Shown here: one piece after another, positions 23,401 to 38,400 of the stretch
Numbering within the stretch: the first letter of the stretch is position 1
Layout of the letters: every line of letters begins with the position of its first letter
Origin: Branchiostoma floridae
Taxonomy: Eukaryota > Chordata > Leptocardii > Amphioxiformes > Branchiostomatidae
Direction: 5' to 3'
Assembly: GCF_000003815.2 (NCBI RefSeq)
Contig: NC_049980.1
Location: forward strand, 32,084,267-32,148,266
DNA length: 64,000 nucleotides
Position numbers and translations under genes: made by a program
The notes under the pieces: generated by a model
Told to the model about the DNA's origin: nothing
Databases searched by the model: none
The model's input: the letters and a program-made list of their open reading frames with translations, nothing else

Positions 23401-26400
23401 ATTTCTTTTAATGATTATGCCTAACTGTATACAGTCATTCGCAAAATTACTCAGGATTTTGGGAAAATCATATCCAATCGCTTGCGTCATTGCCATTTAG
23501 CATGTATGTAGTCATTTGAGCTGTCTATATATGCCGACGTCGCTACTATATATCGTACACTTTTCACACCGTAGCACAGATAAAGTCCAAAATGACCCTA
23601 TATATCGGACTAGTGTAGTGTGTTTTGTTCACGCGCAAGAGGAATCGAATAATAGGTCGCCCGAAAAGCTAGAAAAGGACGAAACCTCTTAAGATCTAAT
23701 CTCAAAGCAGATCCTACAATGGCATAAGATAGTACCAAACTGGCCAAAGAGTGTAGTCAGCCAAGAGGTGTACATTTGCCACACCGGTAGCGAAACACAC
23801 TCCTAAGCCGGCTTCACTCCTCTGCCGGCTTTTGATACTATCTAATGCTACCGTAGGATCTGCTTGGAGATTACTGAAGACCTTGAATATAAAGACAGAA
23901 TAGTTTCGTGCAAATAAAACATGAGTGGGAACGGACAAATATTGTAAAACAATTTTCGAAGAGGGCTCTGCGGGACTGATGATAGTATTTTTGTCTTAAT
24001 TGTCATCCGAGACAAGGCACATTTTAAGCCCGAAATAGCTTCACTCGTAGGGCCGATTAAAGGGGCTAACATCCTATACGTCTACTTGATTTGAACCTTT
24101 GTAAGGGTCTTAGTACGTTTTTTTCAGATAATTTTGTTAACATTTTTCCAGGAAAGATTTGATTTTAAAGGCACTCAGGCGGCTTTTCAAAAGACACTAG
24201 AAAATGTTTGAACGTCGCAGGATTCTCCCGTTGGCTGATTTTTCCCATGATGTACAGCACCTGGGAAATACTGTGATTATCGTGCGATATATATACTGGA
24301 TAAGCTATCACAGTACGATTTACGCGACCGGGGCTTAAGGGCATCAACATACAAAAACTTACCATTTAAAAATCTTTATAGTGTCAAAGTTTCCTTATGT
24401 GATGACAAATCAGAAAAAGTGCACATATATTTCTAGCTCACGTTACCTTGTCTTTTAAGTGCAGCTGATGTCAAAAGCTTTCTTGGATATCCAAACTACC
24501 TGCGAATCAAGATTTTAAACCCCTAATAGTTGTAGTCTAGTGAGGCTTGATATAACAGCAACGCCCTTCACTTAAACGCCGTTTCTAACAGAGCCAAGCG
24601 TACTGAAGGTGTTCAGAGCCAGGTTTACTAGTGTATGAAAAGTGTTCAGTGCCAAGGACAGGTATGCTCACCTGGTGGAACGATAGGCATACTTAACTGT
24701 ATCTGGACAGAATGTGCACCAGGGTCAGATGCCTTAACCTTTTTGAATGGTGTTCCGCATCAAGCAGATGTACGTTTAGCTGTGGGTGGATGGTGTTCAG
24801 CACCACATATTTACCTGTGTGGGAGGTGTTCAGCACCAGGGACAGGTTTGTTTACCTGTGTGGATGGGTTTCAGCACCACATATTTACAGGAATGTTAAA
24901 CTGTGCGCGGTGGACAGCACCAGGGGCAGGTGTGTTCACCTGTGTGTGTAGGGTGTTCAGCACCAGGGGCAGGTGTGTTCACCTGTGTGTGGATGGTGTT
25001 CAGCACCAGGGGCAGGTGTGTTCACCTGTCTGTGTGGATGGTGTTCAGCTCCAGGAACACATGTTTACCTGTGTGTGTGGTGTTCAGCACCAGGTGTGTT
25101 AACCTCTGTGTGTGTATGGTGTTCAGCACCAGGGACAGGTATGTTTACCTGTGTGTGAATGGTGTTCACCACCAGGGACAGGTGTGTTTACCTGTGTGAC
25201 CAGGGACAGGTGTGTTTACCTGAGTGGATGGTGTTCAGCACCGGGAAATGTGTCGTTACACCCTTTCTTATGTCAGCCTGAAGACAGATGTGTTAACATT
25301 CTATGCACGGATGGTGTTCAGCACCATTCAGTGCATTTACCTGTGTGGATAATGCGCCAGGGACAGGTGTTCCCTTGTACGGTACAGTACATGAGACAGT
25401 GTCTGTCTGGATGATGTTCAGTACCAGGCAGGGACATTTACTTGTGTGTGGTGTTGACCACCAGGGATAGGTGCATTTACCTGTTGGGATGGAATTTGGC
25501 ACCAGGGATAGGTGTGTTTACCTGTTTTGATGGAATTTAGGACCAGGGATAGGTGTGTTTACCTGTTTTGATGGAATTTGGGACCAGGGATAGGTGTGTT
25601 TACCTGTCTGGATGTTCTTATGTACCAAGGACAGGTATGTTTATTGGTGTGTTGATTACCAAGGAGAGGTACATTTACCTGTGTATACCTGTGTATGAGA
25701 GGTGTTCAGTACCAATGTGTGTTCCAGATACATGTAACCTTGATCATAATGAGTATTGTGGGAATCAAATATCAGTGCAACCAACAAGTACAGTCCGGTA
25801 TCGCTGACAAAAATGGGGTTCTTTATTATGATACAGTTATCTTGCCATCTTCCCTATTTAATGAGGATCATGCTTTACGTCAGCTACCTCAAAATTATGC
25901 ATTGTATTTGAGGGCCAAACTCGTCAGTCTGTTGACACCGTTTTATGTGCACTCCGCATACCCAATACAACACTGTGAGCTGTAAACACTGTATATATCT
26001 TGTCATGCATGCTACAAAATGTAAAACGATATTTACATGTCAAAGCTAACCACAGTGGCTATGCGGGTAAAGAAAACAAACAATATACACTGCTTTGTAC
26101 TTATATTCCTGAAACTTTAGTGAAAGATCTCTGCTTGATAGTGCAATGTTAACACCACCCCTCGCGTCGTTTTGCCGGCCAGCTGAAGCCGTTGCCCGGG
26201 AGTTGGCACGAGGAGCCAGACGCGAGAGGATTTAGGGGATGGGTGGAACCAGTATGCTTACCACCCTACATTTAAGAGTGTAGCAGGTGGAACCTGTGTG
26301 CCTAGCCACTCAAGAGTGCAGCTGCTAAGCTATCACTACCCAGAGCCCCCTAACCCCCACCTCCGTTACCTGAACAGAAAGAAAAATAAAACAGTCAGTT

Positions 26401-29400
26401 TTCAGTATGAGAAGATTCAAATCATCTCTGAACAGACATGAAACTCTGAGTCAGTTAGTCGGTACTACCAGCTTTACAAATGTATCTGCTCCACACACCC
26501 TTATCTTTTCCATAAAGCTGCATATATTGCGATAAAACATTTCAGTACAAGAACCTCAACACCTTTACAGCAACAAAGGCTACAGGAACAGACAAGTATG
26601 TTATTACAAGATTATCATTTTAAGCTGTAAACATGCTTCTATTGGGGGAAAAACATTTACAGCCCTAGTTCTTCAACTATTGGGAAAAAGGTGTTATTGT
26701 AGGATACTTCACAGTCCTAAATTTACTGGGGAAAAAAGAATTCTGTTATTCTTCACTGTACTGAACCTGCATGTATTGGTAAAACAAATAGTATGTTATT
26801 ATAAGAAGCTTCACTGTCCTAACCCTCCATCTATTGGTGGAAAAAAACAAGCCTGTTATTTATAAGAAGCTTTACTTTCTTAAACCTGCATCTATTGGTG
26901 GAAAAACAAGCCTGTTATCATAAGAAGCTTTACTTTCTTAAACCTACATCTATTGGTGGAAAAACAAGCCTGTTATTATAAGAAGCTTCAATGTCTTAAA
27001 CCTGCATCTATTCGTAGAAAAAAAACAAGCCTGTTATCATAAGAAGCTTCTCTGTCCTAAACCTGCATCTATTGGTGGAAAAAAACAAGCCTGTTATCAT
27101 AAGAAGCTTCTCTGTCCTAAACCTGCATCTATTGGTGGAAAAAAACAAGACTGTTATCATAAGAAGCTTCACTGTCCTAACCCTCCAATCTATTGGTAAA
27201 AAAACAAGTCTGTTATTATAAAAAGCTTCACTGTCCTAAACCTGCATCTANNNNNNNNNNNNNNNNNNNNNNNNNNNNNNNNNNNNNNNNNNNNNNNNNN
27301 NNNNNNNNNNNNNNNNNNNNNNNNNNNNNNNNNNNNNNNNNNNNNNNNNNNNNNNNNNNNNNNNNNNNNNNNNNNNNNNNNNNNNNNNNNNNNNNNNNNN
27401 NNNNNNNNNNNNNNNNNNNNNNNNNNNNNNNNNNNNNNNNNNNNNNNNNNNNNNNNNNNNNNNNNNNNNNNNNNNNNNNNNNNNNNNNNNNNNNNNNNNN
27501 NNNNNNNNNNNNNNNNNNNNNNNNNNNNNNNNNNNNNNNNNNNNNNNNNNNNNNNNNNNNNNNNNNNNNNNNNNNNNNNNNNNNNNNNNNNNNNNNNNNN
27601 NNNNNNNNNNNNNNNNNNNNNNNNNNNNNNNNNNNNNNNNNNNNNNNNNNNNNNNNNNNNNNNNNNNNNNNNNNNNNNNNNNNNNNNNNGGGGAAAAATC
27701 ATTACAAGTTTCCCTAAGCAAGCCTTAAAAATCTATCACATACAAATGATACCATTACCTATAGCTAAATGGCAGTCTAGAGACAGACTGGCAATGCAGT
27801 AAAAACATGTCATACACCCTGACTGAAAAATCAATGGCACATGCATTACCTATAGCTAAATGGCACAGTCTAGAGACAGACTGGCAATGCAGTAAAAACA
27901 TGTCATACACCCTGACTGAAAAATCAATGGCACATGCATTACCTATAGCTAAATGGCACAGTCTAGAGACAGACTGGCAATGCAATATAAACATGTCATA
28001 CACCCTGACTGAAAATCAATGGCACATCATTACCTATAGCTAAATGGCACAGTCTAGAGACAGACTGGCATTGCAATATAAACATGTCATACACCCTGAC
28101 TGAAAATCAATGGCACATGCATTACACCTATAGCTAAATGGCACAGTCTAGAGACAGACTGGCAATGCTAATAAAAACATGTCATACACCCTGACTGAAA
28201 ATCAATGGCACATGCATTACCTATAGCTAAATGGCACAGTCTAGAGACAGACTGGCAATGCAGTAAAAACATGTCATACACCCTGACTGAAAATCAATGG
28301 CACATGCATTACCTATAGCTAAATGGCACAGTCTAGAGACAGACTGGCAATGCAGTAAAAACATGTCATACACCCTGACTGAAAATCAATGGCACATGCA
28401 TTACCTATAGCTAAATGGCACAGTCTAGAGACAGACTGGCAATGCAGTAAAAACATGTCATACACCCTGACTGAAAATCAATGGCACATCATTACCTATA
28501 GCTAAATGGCACAGTCTAGAGACAGACTGGCAATGCAATAAAAACATGTCATACACCCTGACTGAAAATCAATGGCACATGCATTACCTATAGCTAAATG
28601 GCACAGTCTAGAGACAGACTGGCAATGCAGTAAAAACATGTCATACACCCTGACTGAAAATCAATGGCACATGCATTACCTATAGCTAAATGGCACAGTC
28701 TAGAGACAGACTGGCAATGCAATAAAAACATGTCATACACCCTGACTGAAAATCAATGGCACATGCATTACCTATAGCTAAATGGCACAGTCTAGAGACA
28801 GACTGGCAATGCAGTAAAAACATGTCATACACCCTGACTGAAAATCAATGGCACATGCATTACCTATAGCTAAATGGCACAGTCTAGAGACAGACTGGCA
28901 ATGCAGTAAAAACATGAAATACACCCTGACTGAAAAATCAATGGCACATGCATTACCTATAGCTAAATGGCACAGTCTAGAGACAGACTATCCTCCCACG
29001 GAAAATTTAGCTGTAATTTGGTTGTATTACAGGGCAAGTAACAAACGTTACCGTTAACGTTTGTTACAACAGTAAACTTTATGCTTTTTCTGAAATGATT
29101 AACATTATTTGTTACAATAATTTGATATAAGTGGACATGCCTGGGGACATTAAAAAAGTTGGCAGCATGTTTACACCAGGTCTGATAGAAAGCTTAGAAA
29201 GCATTGAACATTGGTAACGTTTTTTAGTCATTTCTATACGACATTTTATTAAGCAATATCAGATACAAATGGCAATGAGTGAATGACCCATTCTTGTTCT
29301 TTAGAAAGCCAGAAAAACTGTAAAGCGTCACAAAAACCTCAATTTCTAGTCTTATAGTGGATAATATAACGGTGAAACATGGCATAAACCACCTCACACA

Positions 29401-32400
29401 GCCAAGATCAGTGACGGGAGTGATCTGACATGATCAGTCAGAGGGCTTGGGTAGCTGGTTTCAACTGCCGAACAATCATTCTGGGAACTGAATTGTTACA
29501 TTTATGGCTACTATTTGAATTATTCGTTTCTTCTCAGACTGAATACTTTTTAGCTGGGTTTGGAAAATGTGGATGATTTGTTGACTACAGAATGGTGATG
29601 GATGATGAATCATTGATTTCCAGAATTTTGTTTCCTTTCCAAAATCATCAGAAACCAGATATTGGGGGTGTGATCACATCCATGTAGTCACCCTGGGGCT
29701 TGTGGTGTAATCTTCACTTCCAAGTTTCATTCCATTTGCTCCTCCACCTTGGGGCCTCATTGGCCGCTGGCTGTGGATAAAGAAATTGATATTTCAGTAA
29801 TAAAGTAATTAATACCATTCCTTCACATTAGAAGATCAATTAACATTAGAAGATCAATCCTGAAGTGGTAAGCCTTTCTTTTACTATTGCAGCATTTAGG
29901 GCCAATTTACAAAAGGCACTGTGCACCACAGTGGCCTAGGACAGTTTTCATGTTACTAAAAATTTTACACCGACCAATTGGGACTCTGGCTGAGCGCCAC
30001 AGCACAGAGAACAAGTGCTGTTTTCCACCAAACAAATGATGACTTTCTCCTCTTCTTAGTCAGTGAGTCACACATACTCATGATACTGGTGATAACACCC
30101 ATATTTAATACATAGAAATTAGAAAAGTCATGCAAAACAATCACTTAAAATTAAATACACATTTACCTACATTTCAAACCTCAAGTACCACCACTTTTGG
30201 TTAAAAAGCTGGAGTTCAACTCCAACATTTTAACTACCTACAGCCAAACGAATGTCATGATACTAGGATTTTACCCCGTCCTAATGGATTATCCACTCTG
30301 TCAAGGTAGCACAACACAGTATTTATGCACGACCCACGGGGGTCCATGACGTGGGTACATAAACTTTTAAAAGTAGTACAGATAAACTTGTTGAAGGAGA
30401 GTTTAAACAAGCCTTATTTGAGGTGCAGACAGATATAACCTGTGCTGTGTGGTCACTGAAGGTGTTGACTCTGAGACTGTATGGTTTGAAATAGATGCAT
30501 GTGCACCCAGGTGCACCAAAAATTGGAGCTTTATAGTACNNNNNNNNNNNNNNNNNNNNNNNNNNNNNNNNNNNNNNNNNNNNNNNNNNNNNNNNNNNNN
30601 NNNNNNNNNNNNNNNNNNNNNNNNNNNNNNNNNNNNNNNACATACTAGAGCATGCTGACTTTTCAGATGAACTTACCCATATAGCATAACTGGCAATCTT
30701 TAGCCAAGATATATAGAAATAGAGTTGCATAAATTACTTTTGCACTTACTTCTTATACTATTTCTGTGCCTTATGAAAACACCCCACTTTGCTTTATTCA
30801 ATATAATTACAATACATGTACACACCCAAAATCCTTGCACCCCATCTTGTACTCTGTGAGCCTACTACTAAAGGAAAAAAAGGTAGGGTAAGACCCAGGG
30901 TGACCTACTTAACGTAGACAACCTACGTAGTGACACAAGTCTGCATGATACAAGCTACAAAGGGCCAAAGAGCTACAAAGGGCCATGGTGGACCAAGTGC
31001 ATTGGAGGAGCCTTTACGGATTGGTTCGAGCGGGAGTAAGTACATGTTCATTGTTTGAATACATAGGGAAACATCATAGACTTTGTTGTAAGAAAATTCG
31101 AACACTATCACATTTTGAAATTTCCCTAGACTACCTTTGTAGGATTAATTGGAAGGAGTTGAAATCAACTTTTTCAGACATGACCTGGTCCCTTTTCAGT
31201 GTGACACTGATAAAATTTATGCATCTGAAGTTTCTGGACAAATTATGCAACACAATCACTATGTTTCAAGAGCAGCAGCTATGTTTCTCCAAGATTAAAT
31301 GATTTGAGTCTTTCCTTCCAGCTAGGAGATTGCTTGGGCATTCTCACCCTGCTACAATTCTACCTGACACCACTCTTAACTTACAGAGCACAAAATGGGA
31401 ATACGGTTTGGGTGTGACCTAAAATCCTTGAAAACCTTCTTTTCCATGAAAATTTTTGCCCGATCTGGAGACTTTTTGAGTTAGAAGGGACAGGTAGGGT
31501 CTAACTCTAAGCTTTCTAAGCTTGGGTCAAAATTTGTTCAGTTCAGCACTTTAGCTGGTGTCAGGACAGGTTTTAGTCATAGGGTGCTACGGGTCATATC
31601 AGGAGGGAACAGGGGTCAAAGGCAAGGTTTCTTTCATAGAACATGCTTTTCTAGACCAAAGTAACTTTCTGGTGGAGAAGAATTTTTAAGACTGAATTTG
31701 AAAAATGGGTCAGTGCTTTTTTAAGCCTTCATTCAGTATATCATAAGTTATAACATGCTTTCCAATGGGCAGCCCTAACTGACCTGCACCTTGAACAGCT
31801 GCTTGGCATGTCATTATATCTCACAATCAGCTGTAAGTTGCTAGATAAACATCTGCTTGCAGAAATTTCAGGCACCACAGATCTACAAAAGTCAACGACT
31901 GTTCCACATTCCTAAAAAAGTAGGGGTGTTTACGGAAATATTACAGACAGCAGAAAAGTTTGCTGTTTTGGCGAGGCAGTCTTACAATGGGCAGCCCTAA
32001 CTGACCTGCACCTTGAACAGCTGCTTGGCATGTCATTATATCTCACAATCAGCTGTAAGTTGCTAGATAAACATCTGCTTGCAGAAATTTCAGGCACCAC
32101 AGATCTACAAAAGTCAACGACTGTTCCACATTCCTAAAAAAGTAGGGGTGTTTACGGAAATATTACAGACAGCAGAAAAGTTTGCTGCTTTGGCGAGGCA
32201 GTCTTACCACGAACTCAAACCCACCGCGAACATTTTTCATTACAGTATTTGACGGTTTTGTGACCAGAATGTATGGCACTATCGCGAACTCAAAACCACC
32301 AAGAACACTCCACTTTCCGGCTAACATGAAATTAAATCCCAGCGAACTTACATGCATTTACAGTAAATTTCGGTGAAAACAAAATAACATGCAATACCAC

Positions 32401-35400
32401 GCAGGTCCAGAATAATCATGGGCCAAAGTACATAATGATTCGACAAACTCCTGCTTAAACTTCAATTCCATTCCAAAAANNNNNNNNNNNNNNNNNNNNN
32501 NNNNNNNNNNNNNNNNNNNNNNNNNNNNNNNNNNNNNNNNNNNNNNNNNNNNNNNNNNNNNNNNNNNNNNNNNNNNNNNNNNNNNNNCACTTTACCCCTA
32601 ACTTTGAACCCCCGCTGCAGTACTGGAATTTGCTGCCAGGATGTCTGCATGTTATCAAACCTGACCTTAATTTTTCCGACTCCTACCCATCAATTATCAT
32701 GCGGGATCAGCCAAAGCTTCTTGAGTTATGTTGTCTGCAAACAAACACACAAACATACACGGCCTACAGAAAGTTTTTAATGACCTTTCATTCCATCAGG
32801 AAGGTCCATTTACAGCATCTCAAGTTATGTTCTGGACCTACATATACACACAAACACACACATAACCCACATACATGGCACAACCAAAAACATTATCTTC
32901 TTGGTGAAGATAAAAATATCATGTTATGCTGTTTACAGACAGACACACACAGACATACAACCTTCTTGGCAAATGTAAAGAGACCTGCAACATTCACATA
33001 ACCAACATTTCGTTAACTTATAGAGGTACAGCAGCCAGTCTTTCTTGAATTATTTGGACATCTATGTTACATGTTTCAATACTTTCGTGTACTCCAACTA
33101 AAGCTTCCACATCCAAACAACAACAATTAGTGATTCTCCCCCCGACTCCCACCACTAGCATGCGATAATCGCAAGCAGATGTCACCGATGGCGGGAAGTT
33201 GTTTGCGTGGCCACAGAGGGGAGTCTAACGGAGTCTTCTCTCTTCTGCTACAATAATCTATGCAAATCTCATTTTAAAAGAAACATTATGACGTACAAGG
33301 GATTCCTTAAACCGTCCACAATTTCTGGTATCAAGTTCAACTACTTGAAGGCCTTGAAGTGGTAACATGTTGACGTTGTCGTTACACATTGTAGACCATT
33401 TTCTGCTTACCACTATCATTTTTCCCCACTCTCAGAACGCATACAACTTTACAAGCAATCAAATGATCTCAAATATGACGAAAAAACATACGTAAGCGAT
33501 GCAATGTTGTTCAGTATTCACATCTAGACACGGGGACTCACTTGAAGGGCCCACAACACAACGATACACACCGCATGGGTACGGGATATTTATTTTCTTC
33601 TTCTTTCACGTCATGGAAATATTGACACGATAAGTTGAGTTTCTAGGTAAAAATAATTTTGGATAACTTGCCGGGATCAATACCTTCCATGGCCTGATTC
33701 TAAAGTATCGTATATGGAAAGTGTTTCTTCTGTTTGTTCAGCATAGTGACGCCATCTTGGAGTTGGACCATCATCGTTCCGATAAAATAACCTTGCCTAG
33801 GAAACAAACAGGATAATCGTCGTGTGAAGTATCTATTATAAATAAAGAGCAACTTACCCCCTGATATTACACGTTCCCTTTGGTCTCAGCCCTGGTGTCT
33901 TCCGATCAAAGCCGCATTCGTCAGCCACCAAAGTAACTTTCTGGACGGTTTGTACCTACCGTTTGCCTCCTTGAAAAGTTGTGTGGTATTTTGATGTGGG
34001 GGCAGTGGTTGGCCACGAGTCACGTGATAGTCCCTTGGAGAGTGACGTTTCATGGAGTCATGGAGCCTGTGACTGATTAGTGTCACCAGTCTAATCTCCA
34101 AGCAGATACGGTGGCCATAAGATAGTATCATAACTTGGTATCATAACTGGCTAAGGAGTGTAGCCAGACAATGGGTGCACATTTACCACGTAGGTGTGCA
34201 TGTGGCAAATGTTAGCCTCCACCAGGCCTTCTTATCCTATGGCGGTACGGGCTACACTCCTCGGTTATCACCAGTCAGCGAGAATAGTGAAAATAGATAG
34301 TCTCAACTAGGCCCTATGACTATACATGAGTCCCCATATGGGGACACGGGCAAGCCATGGGTAGACGCCTCAACAGTTGACTTGGCACTTCTGGGTCAAA
34401 GCATCTGNNNNNNNNNNNNNNNNNNNNNNNNNNNNNNNNNNNNNNNNNNNNNNNNNNNNNNNNNNNNNNNNNNNNNNNNNNNNNNNNNNNNNNNNNNNNN
34501 NNNNNNNNNNNNNNNNNNNNNNNNNNNNNNNNNNNNNNNNNNNNNNNNNNNNNNNNNNNNNNNNNNNNNNNCATTTATAAGCTGGGGAGTTTCATTGGCC
34601 CCGCGGTCTCCAATTTTTTATTTATTTATTGAGGTTCTCCACATACATAGACAATGGAGGGTATGGCGGAAAAGGCGTCGGCAATGAAACTCCTCTGCCG
34701 GCTAAACTGCTTCCCCAGATTATGATACTATCTTATGCCACCGCAAGGTCTGCTTGGAGATTAGCCTTCCTATGGGGGTGGGGGATGGTAGAATTCGCGA
34801 TCGGCCAACAACAAAAGTCGGGAGATTTGCCAGGGGGATACCTGTTCCCCATCTGCGCATCCGACCCACTCCTCTGGTAGCAAAACTCCCCTGGCAAATC
34901 ATTCTCCCTCTCCTTCCATGTTATTGTAGTCAGTTTGGTAGAGACTAAACGCTGCAAGACTGACTACACTGTTTTACTCTATCTGTTTGCAATTTGCCCT
35001 CGGAAATGAACTTGCAATTAAGATTATTATCATAGGGAGAATAATTTGCCAGGGGAGTTTTGCTACCAGGGAGGTTGGCCGGCCACGGATGCTAAACCTT
35101 AGCGCAGACTGATTCCCCGGGCCAATGATCTATTCTTCATCTTATAGATATAGATCTTTAGAGGTTTCGTCCTTTTCTGGGATCTTGCAAGTTCCCCAGC
35201 TGGTGACCTATATTCTTCGACGATTCCTCGTGTAACTGAACAGAACACACTACAGTAAACGGACCGGGATTTCTCCTGTTTAGTTTGTGTGCTACTGTAT
35301 GAAAAGTAAACGATAGCATCGTCGGCATACATACACCTTACATTGTTATATACTAGTCCCTACCAGACTGACTACTAGCTTTTACTATTGGGAGAATAAT

Positions 35401-38400
35401 TCACCAGGGGAGTTTTGCTACCAGAGGAGCTGGTCGACCGCGCAGCTCCAGAGGGGAAGTAACTCCCCGGCCAATTTCACGATTTTTGCCGAATTCTACG
35501 TTCCCTTTATCCCCGTAGGAAGGCCTGGTGGAGGCTAGCTATGTGCAGTGATGAATGTAAGGGTAGTGAATAGGACACATCAAATAGCAATAGCGCAAGC
35601 AACTGGATATAATTTTCTCCACTTTGGCGTATAACTGTGTACTTTTTTATTGCAACATGAAGATATACTAAAACGGCACCACTGGACAAAACATGGTACA
35701 TATAACAGAAAACACATAGACGGGAACGTCAAATGTACAGGAACGGAGGTGGACAGTTAAAATATAGCAAAAGAACAAAAAAGTGACATTGGTTTTGAGA
35801 AAAAAAATGGTAGAAAAATACAATATAGAAATGACATCCTAGATAGTCCGTTTTAAAAGTCTAGTTTCAAGTAAGTATTCCTCAGTTATGGCAAGAATTT
35901 GAGTGTTAATTTTTTACGACATTAACAGTGAACATTTGAGTAAAACGTACACAATAGCGCTGTCAGATAAGGTTTTAACATCTAACACATGAAATGTTCA
36001 AACTTCCAAGTCTGTTGAGGAGGCATGTGCGTTGAATGGGCAGTTTGGGCAGTGAAGCAAATAATGATCATGAATGCTTTCGCATCGGCACCCGCGCAGC
36101 TGCAAGAAGGACTCGTATTAAAACCGTATTGTATTATACGTTACGACTATGGTTTAAGCTGCAGGAGCCGATGCGAAAACGAGTATCAAACAAGAGTTCG
36201 TAGCCCTCAGGCCTGCATGAAATGTATTGGGTGTCTGTAGACCTATTGTGTATTTTTTTTCTTTTTCGTCCCTGGTTTCGAAAGTGAGATTTTTACCGTG
36301 TTGGTTGTGCACCATGCAAAAGTCTGAAATTCCATTATCGGAATGTGTAAGTTTGGGCATGGATGAACATTATCTATTTTGGATTTCTTAAGCATGTAAC
36401 CAACCACAGTACCTTAAATCATTGAGACGACTTTTCCTACCTTTTTTTGTCTCAGATGGCCCATGTAGTTATTCTGTCACATATGATATATTCAGTACTG
36501 ATATCTTCCTATTTCAATGTACTGACCTGATGCAGCTGCTAAATCTCCTTATTGTACCAATGATATTCATTAAAGATTTATTTCTGGAGTGTTATATCAC
36601 TTGACACTCGAAGGTTATTTGCATAATTTGACAAATTATATTTTCGCAGTAGTTCCATAGACAATATGAATAGTGGTAGCCCCATCCAGCAGCATTAGGG
36701 TGGTATGATATTTTATTCAATCCGTCCAACTAAAACCTAAATCTCTTGAAGTACCTACCGTAAGCCAAATTTTACAGCAGAATTTACTATTCGAAATGTC
36801 CTTGTCAGTCCCATTCATAGATGGCAAGCTGCTGGCAACATTAAAAAGTTCAGAAAGCTGTTGTAGTCAGAGTGAACACCCAGCAAACATCCCCCAAAAT
36901 CAATGAGCAGTTGCTTACAGGGGGAAATTTCATCATATTTTTGCAGTGACAAAATGCAACAAAAGATACCAAATTTAAAACAGAACAAGGCCTCTACCAC
37001 TTAACCCTGCCCTTAACGGCATGTCGTGATGGTTTTAGTTTTCCCTGATATTGTCGATGTTGACGAAAAGGGAAACTACATCAGTCGCAATTGCCACAGT
37101 AGCAACCAGAAAACAGCGCTCCCTCAGAGGAGCCTGCCTTCAAGGCAATATTTTGCACGTGGCAGATTTAGTATCACGCACAGGTGATGCAGACGATTGC
37201 TTGATCGCTACATGCACGTGAGTTCATAATTAGATGAAATCTCAGCTCTTGTCGGCCCCGGGTCAGTTTACCATAATCATAATAACCATAGGGACAAGTC
37301 GAACAGAAAGGCAGGCTCTAAATATATGTGATATAATGCTTATGATATGATTTTTGTTGACAGCATATCATAATACGATCTTCGAAAAAGCCTGACTCAT
37401 AGAGCCGGCAAGCAGACCGAGATAACCATACCAGTTATGCTTCATTTGAACCTTTGCTTGTACATGTAATACTCATGTTGTCACGGTCTCTTTTGATATA
37501 TTTTTACAGTGAAAAATATCATAGAAAAGTATTCAACAGCTACGTCCACGTTTGGTTGGATAAAGAAACGCAAAAGCGGTCATGCGGCTATTCAGAAGAG
37601 ACACAAGTGAAAAATCGTACGACGCTGGAAAAATTTTGAACATCATCCGATACGTTGCGATGGCTGATTTTGCTTACGATTTTGCTGCGATTTACTGCGC
37701 TCATCGTACGATATGCGGAATACTCCATCGCAAGGAATCGTACGCGCTTTGTGACCGGGGCTTAAGCTTGAGTCTCCGACGGAGAGGTACTGTTGGCTCG
37801 GACAGGGCAGATCTAAGAGAGAATAAAAGTCACTAAAGCTAGGGGCACAACCCGCCGCACTTGCAAATACGTGCTGTCTACGTGCCAAAACGTGGGCAAT
37901 CTTTTGGTGTCCGTAAGTGGTAAGTACCGTCTCCGTACGAGCTCGTAGGGAATTCGACGGATTTGGGAGCACGCAGACACTCCGTAGAAATTTAAGTGCA
38001 TGCAGAACTTTCTCTGCGTTCGGGCTGCGGATTCGCCCGCCGTACGTGCCAGTACGGGCGACGCGCCTGCCCTGTACAGCCAATGAGCGCACAACGCACT
38101 GGCTCCGTGAGTGTATTAAAGTTTTCTCACAGTCAATTGCTGTACGGACGGCGCACCTAGCACGTGTGTGATGCGCACGTGGTGATTGCGTGTTGGGTGC
38201 TTACTCCGCGCTTCACTTGTTCACCTGTGAAGGCCGACGCACAACACACCTGCACTGTAACGAGGGAGCAGGTGCTCCGCACGTACAACGTACTTGGCAA
38301 GCACATGGTTTCTGCAGTATATAAAGCCGAGTCGACGAAGGACTGCCAACCCGTCTCCAAGATGCGTAAGAAGACGCAGAAGGTAGTTGCATCTGTAGCA

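Noticed and set aside
24635..25414. Open frames giving Cys/Gly-rich repeat proteins
   Set aside because: They arise from the ~45-bp minisatellite being open in several frames at once; there are no splice signals, start context or recognisable domain.
27807..29057. Repeat protein from the 92-93-bp array
   Set aside because: The frame is open for only a few units because the 93-bp period drops to 92 bp, and both strands are open; no gene evidence.
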